Part shown: piece after piece, positions 55,698-64,000 of the stretch
How positions within the stretch are numbered: the stretch's first letter is position 1
How the letters are laid out: each line of letters opens with the position of its first letter
NCBI RefSeq assembly: GCF_012689525.1
Contig: NZ_CP051516.1
Location: 1,364,001-1,428,000, forward strand
Origin: Paraburkholderia aromaticivorans
Lineage (GTDB): Bacteria; Pseudomonadota; Gammaproteobacteria; Burkholderiales; Burkholderiaceae
Length of the DNA: 64,000 bases
Direction of reading: 5' to 3'
Program-made: the position numbers and the translations under genes
Notes under the pieces: model-generated
Told to the model about the DNA's origin: nothing
Database searches by the model: none
What the model saw: the letters and a program-made list of their open reading frames with translations, nothing else

Positions 55698-56766
55698 CGC
55701 GGCCGGCGCGGCGCACGCGGCGTCGCCGTCTCCGTGGCGGCGTACGTGGCTGCGTTTCAGGCAGCAGCGTCTCGGCTACTGGAGCCTCGTGATCTTCGTG
55801 TCGCTGTTCGCCATCAGCCTGCTCGGCGAGGTGTTGTCCAACGACCGTCCGTTGCTCGTCCGTTACGCCGGGCACTACTATTTTCCGATCGTGAAGGACT
55901 ATCCAGAGACGCTGTTCGGCGGCGATTTCCCGGCGCGTGCCAATTACCTCGATCCGTATATCCGTTCGCGGCTCGAATCGAACGGCAACTTCGCGATCTA
56001 TCCGCCGAATCATTTTCACTACGACACGATCGACTATTTCGCCGCGCATCCGTATCCGGCGCCGCCCACCGCGAACAACTGGCTCGGCACGGATCAGTTC
56101 GGGCGCGACGTGCTGGCGCGGCTGCTGTACGGCTTCCGCTTGTCGGTGCTGATGGCGCTGGCGCTCACGGTATCCGGTGTCGTGGTCGGCGTGCTGACCG
56201 GCGCGGTGCAGGGCTTTTACGGCGGACGCACCGACCTGATCGGCCAGCGCCTGATCGAAATCTGGAGTTCGATGCCCGATCTGTACCTGCTGATCATCTT
56301 CGCGTCGATCTTCGAACCCACGCTGTGGCTACTCTTCATTCTGCTGTCGATGTTCGGCTGGCTCGTGTTGTCCGATTACGTGCGCGCCGAATTTCTGCGC
56401 AACCGTTCGCTCGATTACGTCAGGGCTGCGCGCACCATGGGCCTCACTAACTGGCAGATCATGTGGCGTCATGTCTTACCGAATAGTTTGACGCCGGTGA
56501 TCACCTTCCTGCCATTCCGCATGAGCGCCGCGATTCTCTCGCTGACCAGCCTCGACTTTCTCGGCCTCGGCGTGCCGCCGCCGACGCCGAGCCTCGGCGA
56601 ACTGCTGCAGGAAGGTAAGAATAATCTCGACGCATGGTGGATCTCGATGTCGGCGTTTGCCGCGCTGGTGATCACGCTGCTGCTGTTGACCTTCATGGGC
56701 GACGCATTGCGCAATGCGCTCGACACGCGTTCGCGCGGTTCTGCTTTCGGCGGAGGTCCGCGATGA
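55651..56766 (+). CDS. yejE: YejE-like peptide ABC transporter permease
   Basis: A 371-residue permease with the family N-terminal domain (WRRTWLRFRQQRLGYWSLVIFV), the YejE-type periplasmic segment (YYFPIVKDYPETLFGGDFPARANY) and the LGTDQFGRDVLARLLYG and ARTMGLTNWQIMWRHVLPN motifs of the Opp/Dpp/Yej group. The only plausible start, ATG 55651, overlaps the end of yejB by 47 bases in another frame. This strong translational coupling should hold the two permeases at equal levels. Confidence 0.93.
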   Translation: MSSSTPASNSTAWTADAAGAAHAASPSPWRRTWLRFRQQRLGYWSLVIFVSLFAISLLGEVLSNDRPLLVRYAGHYYFPIVKDYPETLFGGDFPARANYLDPYIRSRLESNGNFAIYPPNHFHYDTIDYFAAHPYPAPPTANNWLGTDQFGRDVLARLLYGFRLSVLMALALTVSGVVVGVLTGAVQGFYGGRTDLIGQRLIEIWSSMPDLYLLIIFASIFEPTLWLLFILLSMFGWLVLSDYVRAEFLRNRSLDYVRAARTMGLTNWQIMWRHVLPNSLTPVITFLPFRMSAAILSLTSLDFLGLGVPPPTPSLGELLQEGKNNLDAWWISMSAFAALVITLLLLTFMGDALRNALDTRSRGSAFGGGPR

Positions 56767-58430
56767 CCACCACTCAGGCGCCGATCGCTCGGCCGTTGCT
56801 GGAAATCGACCGTTTCTCCGTGCGTTTCGGCGGCAAGGTCGCTGTGCATGAACTCAGCCTCTCCATTGCACGCGGCGAGCGCGTGGCACTTGTCGGCGAA
56901 TCGGGTTCGGGCAAGAGCGTCACCGCGCTGTCCATTCTGAGGCTCGTCGAGCATGCCGAGTTGAGCGGCCGCATGTTGCTCGATGGCGAGGACCTACTGC
57001 AGAAAACCGAACAGCAGATGCGCGGTCTGCGCGGCGCGGATGTCGCAATGGTGTTTCAGGAACCGATGACGGCGCTCAACCCGCTCTTCACGGTCGGCAA
57101 GCAGATCGCCGAGAGTCTACGTCTGCACGAAGGTTTGCGGCCGAATGCGGCGCGTGAGCGCGGCATCGAGTTGCTCAGGCGCACGGGCATTCCTGAACCG
57201 GAGCGGCGCATCGACAGTTTTCCGCACCAATTGTCCGGCGGCCAGCGGCAGCGCGCGATGATCGCCATGGCGCTTGCTTGCCGTCCGCGTTTGCTGCTCG
57301 CCGACGAACCGACCACCGCGCTCGACGTCACCGTTCGCCAGCAGATCGTCGATCTGTTGATTTCGTTGCAGGAACAGGAGGCGGCCGAACGCGGCATGGC
57401 CGTGCTGCTGATCACGCACGACCTGAATCTGGTGAAGCGTTTTGCGCAGCGCGTCGCGGTGATGGAGAAGGGCGTGCTGGTTGAAACCAATACGACCGAG
57501 GCGTTGTTCGCGAGTCCACAGCATCCGTACACGCAGCGGCTGCTCGACAGCGATCCGCAACGCGCGGTCGAGCCGGTCGAGGAGGGCGCGCGCCGGCTGC
57601 TCGAAGTACAAGGCTTGGCCGTCGATTACCGCACGTCGGCAAAAGGCTGGCGGTCCATGTTCGGGCGCTCCACGTTCCGCGCGGTGCATAACGTCGATCT
57701 GAGCTTGCGGCGCGGTGAAACGCTCGGCATCGTCGGTGAATCGGGCTCGGGTAAATCGACGCTAGCCGCCACCGTGCTCGGCCTGCAGCAGCCGGCCGCC
57801 GGTCATATTCATATCGACGGCTTGCCGCTGTCCTCGCTCAAGACGGCGAGTTCGCGCCGCGCGCTGTATTCGCGCATGCAAGTCGTGTTTCAGGACCCGT
57901 TCGGCTCGCTGTCGCCACGCATGACGGTGGAGCAGATCATCGGCGAGGGTTTGGCTGTACATCGGCCGGAAGTGGATGCGAAGGCGCGGCGCGCGCGCGT
58001 CGGCACTCTGCTCGAAGAGGTCGGCATGCCCGCCGACGCGATGCTGCGCTATCCGCATGAATTCTCCGGCGGCCAGCGTCAACGCATTGCGATTGCGCGC
58101 GCGCTCGCGGTCGAGCCGGAATTGCTGGTGCTCGACGAACCGACCAGCGCGCTCGATGTCTCGATCCAGAAACAGGTGTTGAATCTGCTGACAAATCTGC
58201 AGAAAAAGTACAAGCTAAGCTATTTGTTCATTACGCACGATCTGGCGGTGATGCGAGCCATGGCGCATCGCGTGATCGTGATGAAGTCGGGACGCATCGT
58301 CGAAGCCGGCGACACACTCGATGTGTTGCATGCGCCGTCGCATCCTTATACCCAGTCGCTGCTGGCCTCGTCGCTCAATGGGCAGAAGCCTGGCGCCGCC
58401 GCAATTCATACGGGACACGCCAATGATTGA
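56763..58430 (+). CDS. yejF: YejF-like peptide ABC transporter ATPase (double ABC)
   Basis: A 555-residue cytosolic ATPase with two ABC modules in one chain. Module 1: Walker A GESGSGKS near residue 45, signature LSGGQRQR, Walker B LLLADEPT. Module 2: GESGSGKST near residue 330, FSGGQRQR, LLVLDEPT. Each carries the oligopeptide-ATPase tail (HPYTQRLL, HPYTQSLL). ATG 56763 overlaps the yejE stop as ATGA. It energises the YejBE channel. Eight bases of its end overlap tldD, so peptide uptake and proteolysis are coupled at the translational level. Confidence 0.95.
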   Translation: MTTTQAPIARPLLEIDRFSVRFGGKVAVHELSLSIARGERVALVGESGSGKSVTALSILRLVEHAELSGRMLLDGEDLLQKTEQQMRGLRGADVAMVFQEPMTALNPLFTVGKQIAESLRLHEGLRPNAARERGIELLRRTGIPEPERRIDSFPHQLSGGQRQRAMIAMALACRPRLLLADEPTTALDVTVRQQIVDLLISLQEQEAAERGMAVLLITHDLNLVKRFAQRVAVMEKGVLVETNTTEALFASPQHPYTQRLLDSDPQRAVEPVEEGARRLLEVQGLAVDYRTSAKGWRSMFGRSTFRAVHNVDLSLRRGETLGIVGESGSGKSTLAATVLGLQQPAAGHIHIDGLPLSSLKTASSRRALYSRMQVVFQDPFGSLSPRMTVEQIIGEGLAVHRPEVDAKARRARVGTLLEEVGMPADAMLRYPHEFSGGQRQRIAIARALAVEPELLVLDEPTSALDVSIQKQVLNLLTNLQKKYKLSYLFITHDLAVMRAMAHRVIVMKSGRIVEAGDTLDVLHAPSHPYTQSLLASSLNGQKPGAAAIHTGHAND

Positions 58431-59859
58431 CGAACGTTGGGCGCAGGCCGCCCAAACGCTGAAGAGCCGCGCGGCGTTCTGGTCGCTGCGCATTGTCGAC
58501 GAACAGATCGACGACCACGAGATCCGCAACGACATCGCGCAGCCGCTGCGCACGGTGCGCGATCGCGGTGCGATGCTGATCGCGTGGGTAGGCGCGGGCG
58601 CGGGTTACGCCGCGACCGCGAATCTCTCGGCGGCCGGTTTGCAGGCGGCGCTCGATATGGCCACCGCACGCGCTGAGGCGAGCGCGGCCTTGTCGCTGAT
58701 CGACCATCGCGAAGTCGCACGCCCGGTTGCGAGCGGCCAGTATGTGTCGCCGAATGCGCAACGCGCGTTGCCGAGCCGCGCCGAATGGCTCGAGCTTCTC
58801 AGCGCGGAATGCGCGGGCGCGAATCTCGACGCGAAAATTGTCGAACGTGTGGCGGCGGTGCAGATCACGCACACCGATCAACTCTATATCACCGGCGACG
58901 GTGTACGGATCGACCAGCAGTTCCGCTTCGTGATGCCGCAATTGAGCGTCGCCGCGCACGCGAACGGCGATACGCAAGTGCGCACGCTCGGCGGCAACTA
59001 CGGCACGCTCGGACAGGGCGGCATGGAAGTGCTGGCGCGCTTCGGCTTCGAAGGCTCGGGCGCGCGCGTCGCTAACGAAGCGCTGCAATTGCTGGCCGCG
59101 CCGAATTGCCCGTCGGGCAAGCGCGATCTGTTGCTGATGCCTGATCAGATGATGCTGCAGATTCACGAATCGATCGGCCATCCGCTCGAACTGGATCGCA
59201 TTCTCGGCGACGAGCGCAATTTCGCGGGCTGGAGCTTCGTCAAGCAGGACATGTTCGGTTCGTATCGCTACGGTTCGGAACTACTGAACGTCACCTTCGA
59301 TCCGGAACTGCGCGAAGAAGCCGCATCCTACGCGTTCGACGACGACGGCACCGAAGCGCACAAGGAATATCTGATTCGCAACGGCGTGCTGGAGCGTCCG
59401 CTCGGCGGCGCGCTATCGCAACAGCGCGCACGCATGCCCGGTGTCGCGAACTCGCGCGCGTCGAACTGGAACCGGCCGCCGATCGACCGCATGGCGAATC
59501 TGAATATCGAGCCCGGCGAGAGTTCGCTGGAGGAGATGATCGGCAATATCGAACACGGCATTCTGATGCGCACCAACACGTCCTGGTCGATCGACGATCA
59601 TCGCAACAAATTCCAGTTCGGCTGCGAGTTCGGCCAGTTGATCGAAAACGGCAAGCTCACCCAGGTCGTCAAACAGCCGAATTACCGCGGCATTTCGGCG
59701 AATTTCTGGCGCAGTCTGAGCGCGGTGGGCAATGCCGCCACGCGCGAAGTGTATGGCACGTCCATGTGCGGCAAGGGTGAACCGGCGCAGATCATTCGCG
59801 TCGGTCATGCGTCGCCGGCTTGCGTGTTCAGCAATATCGACGTGTTCGGGGGCGCATGA
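58423..59859 (+). CDS. tldD: TldD-type zinc metalloprotease subunit
   Basis: A 478-residue member of the TldD/PmbA family. The metal site HESIGH (HExxxH) is at residues 248-253, and a likely third ligand is C449 in GTSMCGKGEP, as in E. coli TldD. TldD acts with TldE as a cytosolic heterodimeric protease that trims microcin B17 and degrades unstructured peptides. It is an extra, operon-linked copy by context; whether the genome also has a housekeeping tldD cannot be seen here. The start ATG 58423 lies inside the end of yejF. The gene is in the importer operon, which suggests it cleaves what YejABEF brings in. Confidence 0.93.
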   Translation: MIDERWAQAAQTLKSRAAFWSLRIVDEQIDDHEIRNDIAQPLRTVRDRGAMLIAWVGAGAGYAATANLSAAGLQAALDMATARAEASAALSLIDHREVARPVASGQYVSPNAQRALPSRAEWLELLSAECAGANLDAKIVERVAAVQITHTDQLYITGDGVRIDQQFRFVMPQLSVAAHANGDTQVRTLGGNYGTLGQGGMEVLARFGFEGSGARVANEALQLLAAPNCPSGKRDLLLMPDQMMLQIHESIGHPLELDRILGDERNFAGWSFVKQDMFGSYRYGSELLNVTFDPELREEAASYAFDDDGTEAHKEYLIRNGVLERPLGGALSQQRARMPGVANSRASNWNRPPIDRMANLNIEPGESSLEEMIGNIEHGILMRTNTSWSIDDHRNKFQFGCEFGQLIENGKLTQVVKQPNYRGISANFWRSLSAVGNAATREVYGTSMCGKGEPAQIIRVGHASPACVFSNIDVFGGA

Positions 59860-61220
59860 TGAGCCAGTTCATCTCTTCGCGCGCCGCTACGTCGGTGGAT
59901 TGGGAGCGGCATTTCACTTTGCTCGCCGATGCGATTGAGCGTCTGCAGCAAGGCGGCGAAACCACGCTCAGTTCATTTGCCGGCGAGCAGTCCGACTTCA
60001 TCCGTTTCAATTCGGGCAAGGTGCGGCAGACCGGCAGTGTGTCGCAAGGCAAGCTGACTCTGCGTTTGATCGACGGCGCACGTCAGGCCTATTCCACGCT
60101 GACCGTATGCGGCGATCTGCAACAGGATCTCGACGAAGTGAGCGCCGCGCTTGCCACTTTGCGCGAAGGTCTGCGCGATGCGGCGGACGATCCGCATCTA
60201 CTGTTCGACACGTCGAAATGGCAGCGCACCACGCAGCGCTCCGGCAAGTTGCCGAATCCTGATGGCCTCGCGCGCATCGTCGCGGAATGCGCGCAAGGGC
60301 TCGACTTCGTGGGCTTCTATGCGGGCGGCACCATCGTGCGCGGTTTCGCGTCGACGAACGGCAGCCGCGGCTGGTATGAAGTGGACAACTTCAATTTCAG
60401 CTGGTCGCTGTACGACCCGAGCGGCCGCGCGATCAAAACCACCTACGCCGGCGACGACTGGAGCGATGCCGTGTTCGCGCGCAAAGTCGAGCAGGCCGCA
60501 ACCCGCCTTGCCGTGCTCGCGCGCACGCCGCGCGCGTTGGCGCCGGGCCGTTACCGCTCCTATCTGACGCCCGCCGCGTTGGCGGAACTGCTCGGCGTCA
60601 CCGCATGGAGCGGCTTTTCCGCCCGCGCCCAGGCGAGTTCGCGCAGTGAGTTGTACAAGCTGCATGTGGGAGAAGTCGTAGTCGACCCGCGCGTAACGAT
60701 CAGCGAAGATCTCAGTCTCGGCATCACGCCAGGTTTCAACGACGACGGCTACCTGCGCGACAGCGTCCCGTTGATCGAGGCCGGCCGCAGTGCCGAACGC
60801 CTGACCAACGCACGCAGCGCGCGTGAATACGGTTTGACGCCCAACGGCGCGCTGGCCAACGAGTCGCCGGCCGCGCTCTCCATGCAAGCGGGCGATCTGC
60901 CGGAAGAAGACGTGCTCGCCAGGCTCGATACCGGGCTCTATATCGGCAACCTCTGGTATGTGAACTTCTCGGACCGCATGAATTGCCGCCTGACCGGCAT
61001 GACGCGCTTCGCGACGTTCTGGGTCGAGAACGGAGAAATCGTCGCGCCGCTCGAAGCCATGCGTTTCGACGACAGCCTTTACCGTTTGCTCGGCAGCGAA
61101 CTCGAACAACTCGGCGCGCAAGCCGAACTGCTGTTGAGCGATTCGACGTGGGGCGAGCGCGCCACGGGCGGCATGCAATTGCCGGGCATTCTCGTGAGGT
61201 CATTCGAATTGACGCTATGA
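59856..61220 (+). CDS. tldE: TldE/PmbA-type protease partner subunit
   Basis: A 454-residue TldD/PmbA-family protein without an HExxxH site, as expected of the TldE partner that shapes the substrate channel. Conserved stretches are TTLSSFAGEQSDFIRFNSGKVRQTG, RGFASTNGSRGWYEVDNFNFSWSLY and SVPLIEAGRSAERLTNARSAREYG. Two ATGs in a row (59856 and 59859) overlap the tldD stop, so the subunits are translationally coupled for one-to-one assembly. It is followed four bases later by the first GNAT gene. Confidence 0.9.
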   Translation: MMSQFISSRAATSVDWERHFTLLADAIERLQQGGETTLSSFAGEQSDFIRFNSGKVRQTGSVSQGKLTLRLIDGARQAYSTLTVCGDLQQDLDEVSAALATLREGLRDAADDPHLLFDTSKWQRTTQRSGKLPNPDGLARIVAECAQGLDFVGFYAGGTIVRGFASTNGSRGWYEVDNFNFSWSLYDPSGRAIKTTYAGDDWSDAVFARKVEQAATRLAVLARTPRALAPGRYRSYLTPAALAELLGVTAWSGFSARAQASSRSELYKLHVGEVVVDPRVTISEDLSLGITPGFNDDGYLRDSVPLIEAGRSAERLTNARSAREYGLTPNGALANESPAALSMQAGDLPEEDVLARLDTGLYIGNLWYVNFSDRMNCRLTGMTRFATFWVENGEIVAPLEAMRFDDSLYRLLGSELEQLGAQAELLLSDSTWGERATGGMQLPGILVRSFELTL

Positions 61221-61224
61221 GCCT

Positions 61225-61806
61225 ATGGATCAACACGAAAATACAAAATCAAAACCTGAGAGCTTGCCAGAGGGCCTGACGCTGCGCGCACTGCGCGTGG
61301 CCGACACGGAACAGTTTCACGCAATGCTGCAATTGCCCGTGGCGATGAACGGCAATCCGCAGGTGCCGTTTCGGACCATTGCCAGCACGCGCGAGTACCT
61401 GGAAAAATTCGACGCCCCTGGAATCGCGATCGCGGCGATGGTCGGCGACACGCTGGTCGGTCAGGCGAGCCTCAGCCCATTCAAGGGACGCCGCGCGCAT
61501 GCCGCATCGCTTGGCATTAGCGTGCACGACGCATGGCAGCGGCGCGGCATCGGTCGTGCCTTGATGGCCGAACTGCTCGATCTGGCCGACAACTGGCTCG
61601 GTCTGCGCCGCCTCGAATTGCATGTCTACACCGACAACCACGCGGCACTCGCGCTATATCGCCAGTTCGGCTTCGAGATCGAAGCGCATCAGCGCGGTGC
61701 GGTATTGCGTCGCGGCGTGCTGATCGACTGTTATTTCATGGCGCGGCTGCGCGAGCCGGCGCCGTGGATGTCGCCGCCATCGGGCGCCCCTCTCGCAGCG
61801 GAATAA
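61225..61806 (+). CDS. GNAT acetyltransferase, first of a tandem pair
   Basis: A 193-residue GNAT-fold N-acetyltransferase. The acetyl-CoA loop is QRRGIGRALMAELLDLADN, followed by NHAALALYRQFGFEIEAHQRG, the standard motif-B region. It is related to the YhhY/RimL-like groups. GNATs of the RimL/MccE type protect against microcin C by acetylating its processed aminoacyl-nucleotide; that precedent, and the linkage to YejABEF and TldD/E here, suggests acetylation of a peptide fragment. It starts four bases after tldE. Confidence 0.87.
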   Translation: MDQHENTKSKPESLPEGLTLRALRVADTEQFHAMLQLPVAMNGNPQVPFRTIASTREYLEKFDAPGIAIAAMVGDTLVGQASLSPFKGRRAHAASLGISVHDAWQRRGIGRALMAELLDLADNWLGLRRLELHVYTDNHAALALYRQFGFEIEAHQRGAVLRRGVLIDCYFMARLREPAPWMSPPSGAPLAAE

Positions 61807-61810
61807 GACC

Positions 61811-62359
61811 ATGAAAGAAACAAGGTTGCCGGACGACGCCTCACACGACGAATATATTATGGTGCGCGCGCTCGAATCGTCGGACATGGATGCGTTCGCC
61901 GAGATCATGAGCTTGCCCGGTGTGCGGCGCGGCACGCTGTCGGTCGGCTATCGCAGTCCTGAGCAACTCGCGGCGTGGTACGAGCGGCGCCTCAAAGGCG
62001 GCGTGAACGTCTGCGCGATTATCGACGGGCGCGTGGTGGGCCACGCCGGTCTCGAGGTCCACCGGCCGAGCCGCGCGCACTGCGCGCATCTAGGTCTGGC
62101 CGTGCACGACGCGTATCATGGCCGCGGTGTCGGCGCCGCGCTTTTGCAAGGCTTGATCGATTGCGCGGATGCGTCACTCGGTTTGCGCCGCATCGACCTC
62201 ACGGTGTTTTCCGACAACGCGCCGGCCATCGCGCTGTATCGCAAGTTCGGCTTTGTCGAAGAAGGCCGTTCGCGCGGTTTTGCCCTGCGCGACGGCATCC
62301 TGGCCGACGTGCTGCATATGGCCCGCCTCGTCGACGCACCGCGCCTCCAGACAATCTGA
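61811..62359 (+). CDS. GNAT acetyltransferase, second of a tandem pair
   Basis: A 182-residue GNAT enzyme with the acetyl-CoA loop GRGVGAALLQGLIDCADA and the NAPAIALYRKFGFVEEGRSRG region. It clearly resembles the preceding gene (same length class, same C-terminal pattern ending MARL) and probably arose by an old tandem duplication; sequence divergence implies distinct substrates. It starts four bases after the first GNAT gene and ends 13 bases before the RND gene. Confidence 0.87.
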   Translation: MKETRLPDDASHDEYIMVRALESSDMDAFAEIMSLPGVRRGTLSVGYRSPEQLAAWYERRLKGGVNVCAIIDGRVVGHAGLEVHRPSRAHCAHLGLAVHDAYHGRGVGAALLQGLIDCADASLGLRRIDLTVFSDNAPAIALYRKFGFVEEGRSRGFALRDGILADVLHMARLVDAPRLQTI

Positions 62360-62372
62360 ACGGATTCATTGA

Positions 62373-64000
62373 GTGCCATTTTTCTTCATCGACCGCCCGG
62401 TCTTCGCATGGATCGTCGCGCTCGCCATTGTCGTGGCGGGCGCGCTGGCTATTCCTCAACTGCCGGTGGCGCAGTATCCGCGCCTTGCGCCGCCGCGCAT
62501 CGTGATATCCGCCGTGTATCCGGGGGCGTCGACTGAAGTCGTGGACGAGAGCGTCGGCAGCATCATCGAGGAGAGTCTCGATGGCGCTGACAATATGCTG
62601 TACTACCAAACGACCAGCGACAACCTGGGCGAGCTCGAAATCGACGCGACCTTCGCGCCCGGCACCAATCCGGATCTCGCGCTGGTCGACATCCAGAACC
62701 GGCTCAAGCAGGTCGAGCCGCGTTTGCCGCAGCAGGTGGTCCAGCAGGGCATCAGCGTGTTCAAGGCGGCCAACACGTTCCTGATGCTCGTCGCGCTCGC
62801 GTCCACCGACGGCACGCGCGACTCCGTGCAATTGAGCGACTATCTGAGCCGCTACGTGTTGCGCGAACTGAAGCGCGCGCCGGGTGTGGGCTCGGCCCAA
62901 CTCTGGGACGCCGACGAAGCGCTGCGCATCTGGCTCGATCCGATGAAGCTGCGCGAATACGGCCTCGGCGCCGCCGAGGTGAACGCCGCCATCGCCGCAC
63001 AGAACGCGACCGTCACGGCGGGCACGCTCGGCGACGCGCCGTTCGTGCCGGGCCAGCAATTGACGGCCTCGGTGAGCGTGAAAGGCCAGTTGATCTCGCC
63101 GGCCGAATTCAGTCAGATCGTGCTGAAGGCGCGGCCGGACGGCTCGGCTGTGCGCCTGCGCGACGTCGCGCGAGTCGAACTCGGGCGTGACAACTACTCG
63201 TACTATTCGCGCCTGAACGGCAAGGCTGCGGCAACGGTCGGGATTCAGCTCGGGCCGCGTGGCAACGCGCTCGAAACGTCGAACGCGATTCGCGCGCGGC
63301 TTGCCGAGTTGGCAAAAGGATTGCCTTCGGGCGTCTCCATCGAAATCCCGTTCGACAACGCGCATTTTGTGCAGATCGCCATTCACGAGGTACTCGTCAC
63401 GCTCGCGGAAGCGGTAGTGCTGGTGTTCTTCGTGATGTGGCTGTTCCTGCGCGATCTGCGCTATACGCTGGTACCAACCGTGGTGATTCCGGTCACGCTG
63501 ATGGGCGCGTTTCTCGCCATGTATGCGTGCGGTCTGTCGATCAACGTGTTCACGATGTTCGGGCTCGTGCTCGCCATCGGTATTCTCGTCGACGACGCGA
63601 TCGTGGTGGTGGAGAGCGTGCATCGCGTGATGGAGGAAGAGGGCTTGCCGCCACGCGAGGCCACGCGCAAGGCCATGTCGCAGATCGGCGGCGCGATCGT
63701 CGGCGTGACGGCGGTGTTGACGGCGGTGTTCGTGCCGATGGCGTTCTTTCCCGGCGGCGTCGGCGGGATCTACCGGCAATTCGCGGTGGCGATGATCGCG
63801 TCGATGCTGGTGTCGTCGTTCATGGCCTTGTCGTTGACGCCCGCGTTGTGCGCGAATCTGCTGAAGGCGCACACGCAATCGGTGCGTCAACGCGATGCGC
63901 GCCGCGGCATTCCCGGTCTCGCGGCGCGTGCGGCGAGCCGCTTCACGTCCGGCTTCGATCGCGCCGCAAGTGGTTATCGCGGCTTGACGGCGCGCACGTT
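62373..64000 (+). CDS. RND efflux pump (HAE1/AcrB type), cut by window end
   Basis: The first 542 residues of an inner-membrane RND pump. It opens MPFFFIDRPVFAWIVALAIV and contains the first periplasmic domain, FVMWLFLRDLRYTLVPTVVIPV, and the proton-relay segment GILVDDAIVVVESVHRVME with its aspartate pair. GTG 62373 starts the frame. Unlike most RND loci, no membrane fusion protein gene precedes it; one may lie downstream, outside the window. Its place directly after tldD-tldE-GNAT-GNAT suggests export of the peptide or its toxic products. Confidence 0.93.
   Translation, partial: MPFFFIDRPVFAWIVALAIVVAGALAIPQLPVAQYPRLAPPRIVISAVYPGASTEVVDESVGSIIEESLDGADNMLYYQTTSDNLGELEIDATFAPGTNPDLALVDIQNRLKQVEPRLPQQVVQQGISVFKAANTFLMLVALASTDGTRDSVQLSDYLSRYVLRELKRAPGVGSAQLWDADEALRIWLDPMKLREYGLGAAEVNAAIAAQNATVTAGTLGDAPFVPGQQLTASVSVKGQLISPAEFSQIVLKARPDGSAVRLRDVARVELGRDNYSYYSRLNGKAAATVGIQLGPRGNALETSNAIRARLAELAKGLPSGVSIEIPFDNAHFVQIAIHEVLVTLAEAVVLVFFVMWLFLRDLRYTLVPTVVIPVTLMGAFLAMYACGLSINVFTMFGLVLAIGILVDDAIVVVESVHRVMEEEGLPPREATRKAMSQIGGAIVGVTAVLTAVFVPMAFFPGGVGGIYRQFAVAMIASMLVSSFMALSLTPALCANLLKAHTQSVRQRDARRGIPGLAARAASRFTSGFDRAASGYRGLTART

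Noticed and set aside
62199..63890. 563-residue minus-strand open frame opposite the RND gene
   Set aside because: Antisense shadow; the plus strand has unmistakable RND motifs.

Overview
This GC-rich 64-kb window has dense genes, GC-biased third codon positions, many LysR/operon divergent pairs, a double-length UvrA and a repeat type I recall from Burkholderia genomes. It most likely comes from a Burkholderiaceae chromosome or chromid, probably Paraburkholderia. That placement rests on gene content and style; no rRNA or other strong phylogenetic marker is present.

0-20 kb. A class I fumarase sits with a YqhA-type membrane protein. Next is an isolated large gene ending in an ADP-ribosyltransferase fold (R / S-x-S / E-x-E), probably a secreted effector or toxin. 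Acetate metabolism follows: acetyl-CoA synthetase, then a DUF4212 protein with a sodium:solute symporter that carries a soluble insert and an EF-hand-like loop. After that come tRNA-Ser(GGA) with a terminator, an acyltransferase, two transporters, a LysR regulator, an asparaginase, and an intact-looking IS3-family element that has split an older palindromic repeat. A cheV gene follows, with a good sigma-28 promoter in front of it.

20-37.5 kb. This is ordinary accessory metabolism: a DUF4142 protein, a TPR-glycosyltransferase fusion, an aldo/keto reductase, and two SDRs with a lipoprotein and a divergent LysR. A glutathionyl-hydroquinone reductase/VOC pair also has a divergent LysR. Then come a small SSB-like protein, an acyl-CoA dehydrogenase / CoA-transferase / MHS-transporter operon with a divergent LysR, and a tandem Asp/Glu racemase-family protein whose first domain lacks one catalytic cysteine.

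37.6-43.7 kb. A giant UvrA-family protein of about 1,990 residues contains two complete UvrA units (four ABC modules). It lies directly behind a near-perfect LexA box, so it is probably SOS controlled.

44.6-64 kb. This is the most striking region. A dedicated energy-transduction operon (tonB-exbB-exbD-exbD-TPR) is followed by an XRE-cupin regulator and a TonB-dependent receptor. Next is a tightly packed, largely overlapping operon: yejA-yejB-yejE-yejF-like peptide importer, tldD-tldE-like metalloprotease pair, two GNAT acetyltransferases and an RND efflux pump cut by the window end. Together these could take a peptide or peptide-like natural product across both membranes, cleave it, acetylate it and expel toxic products. 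YejABEF (microcin C import), TldD/E (microcin B17 maturation and peptide breakdown) and RimL/MccE-type GNATs (acetylation of processed microcin C) are each known from peptide-antibiotic biology. Their joining here with a receptor and its own TonB system is the main hypothesis offered; the substrate is unknown.
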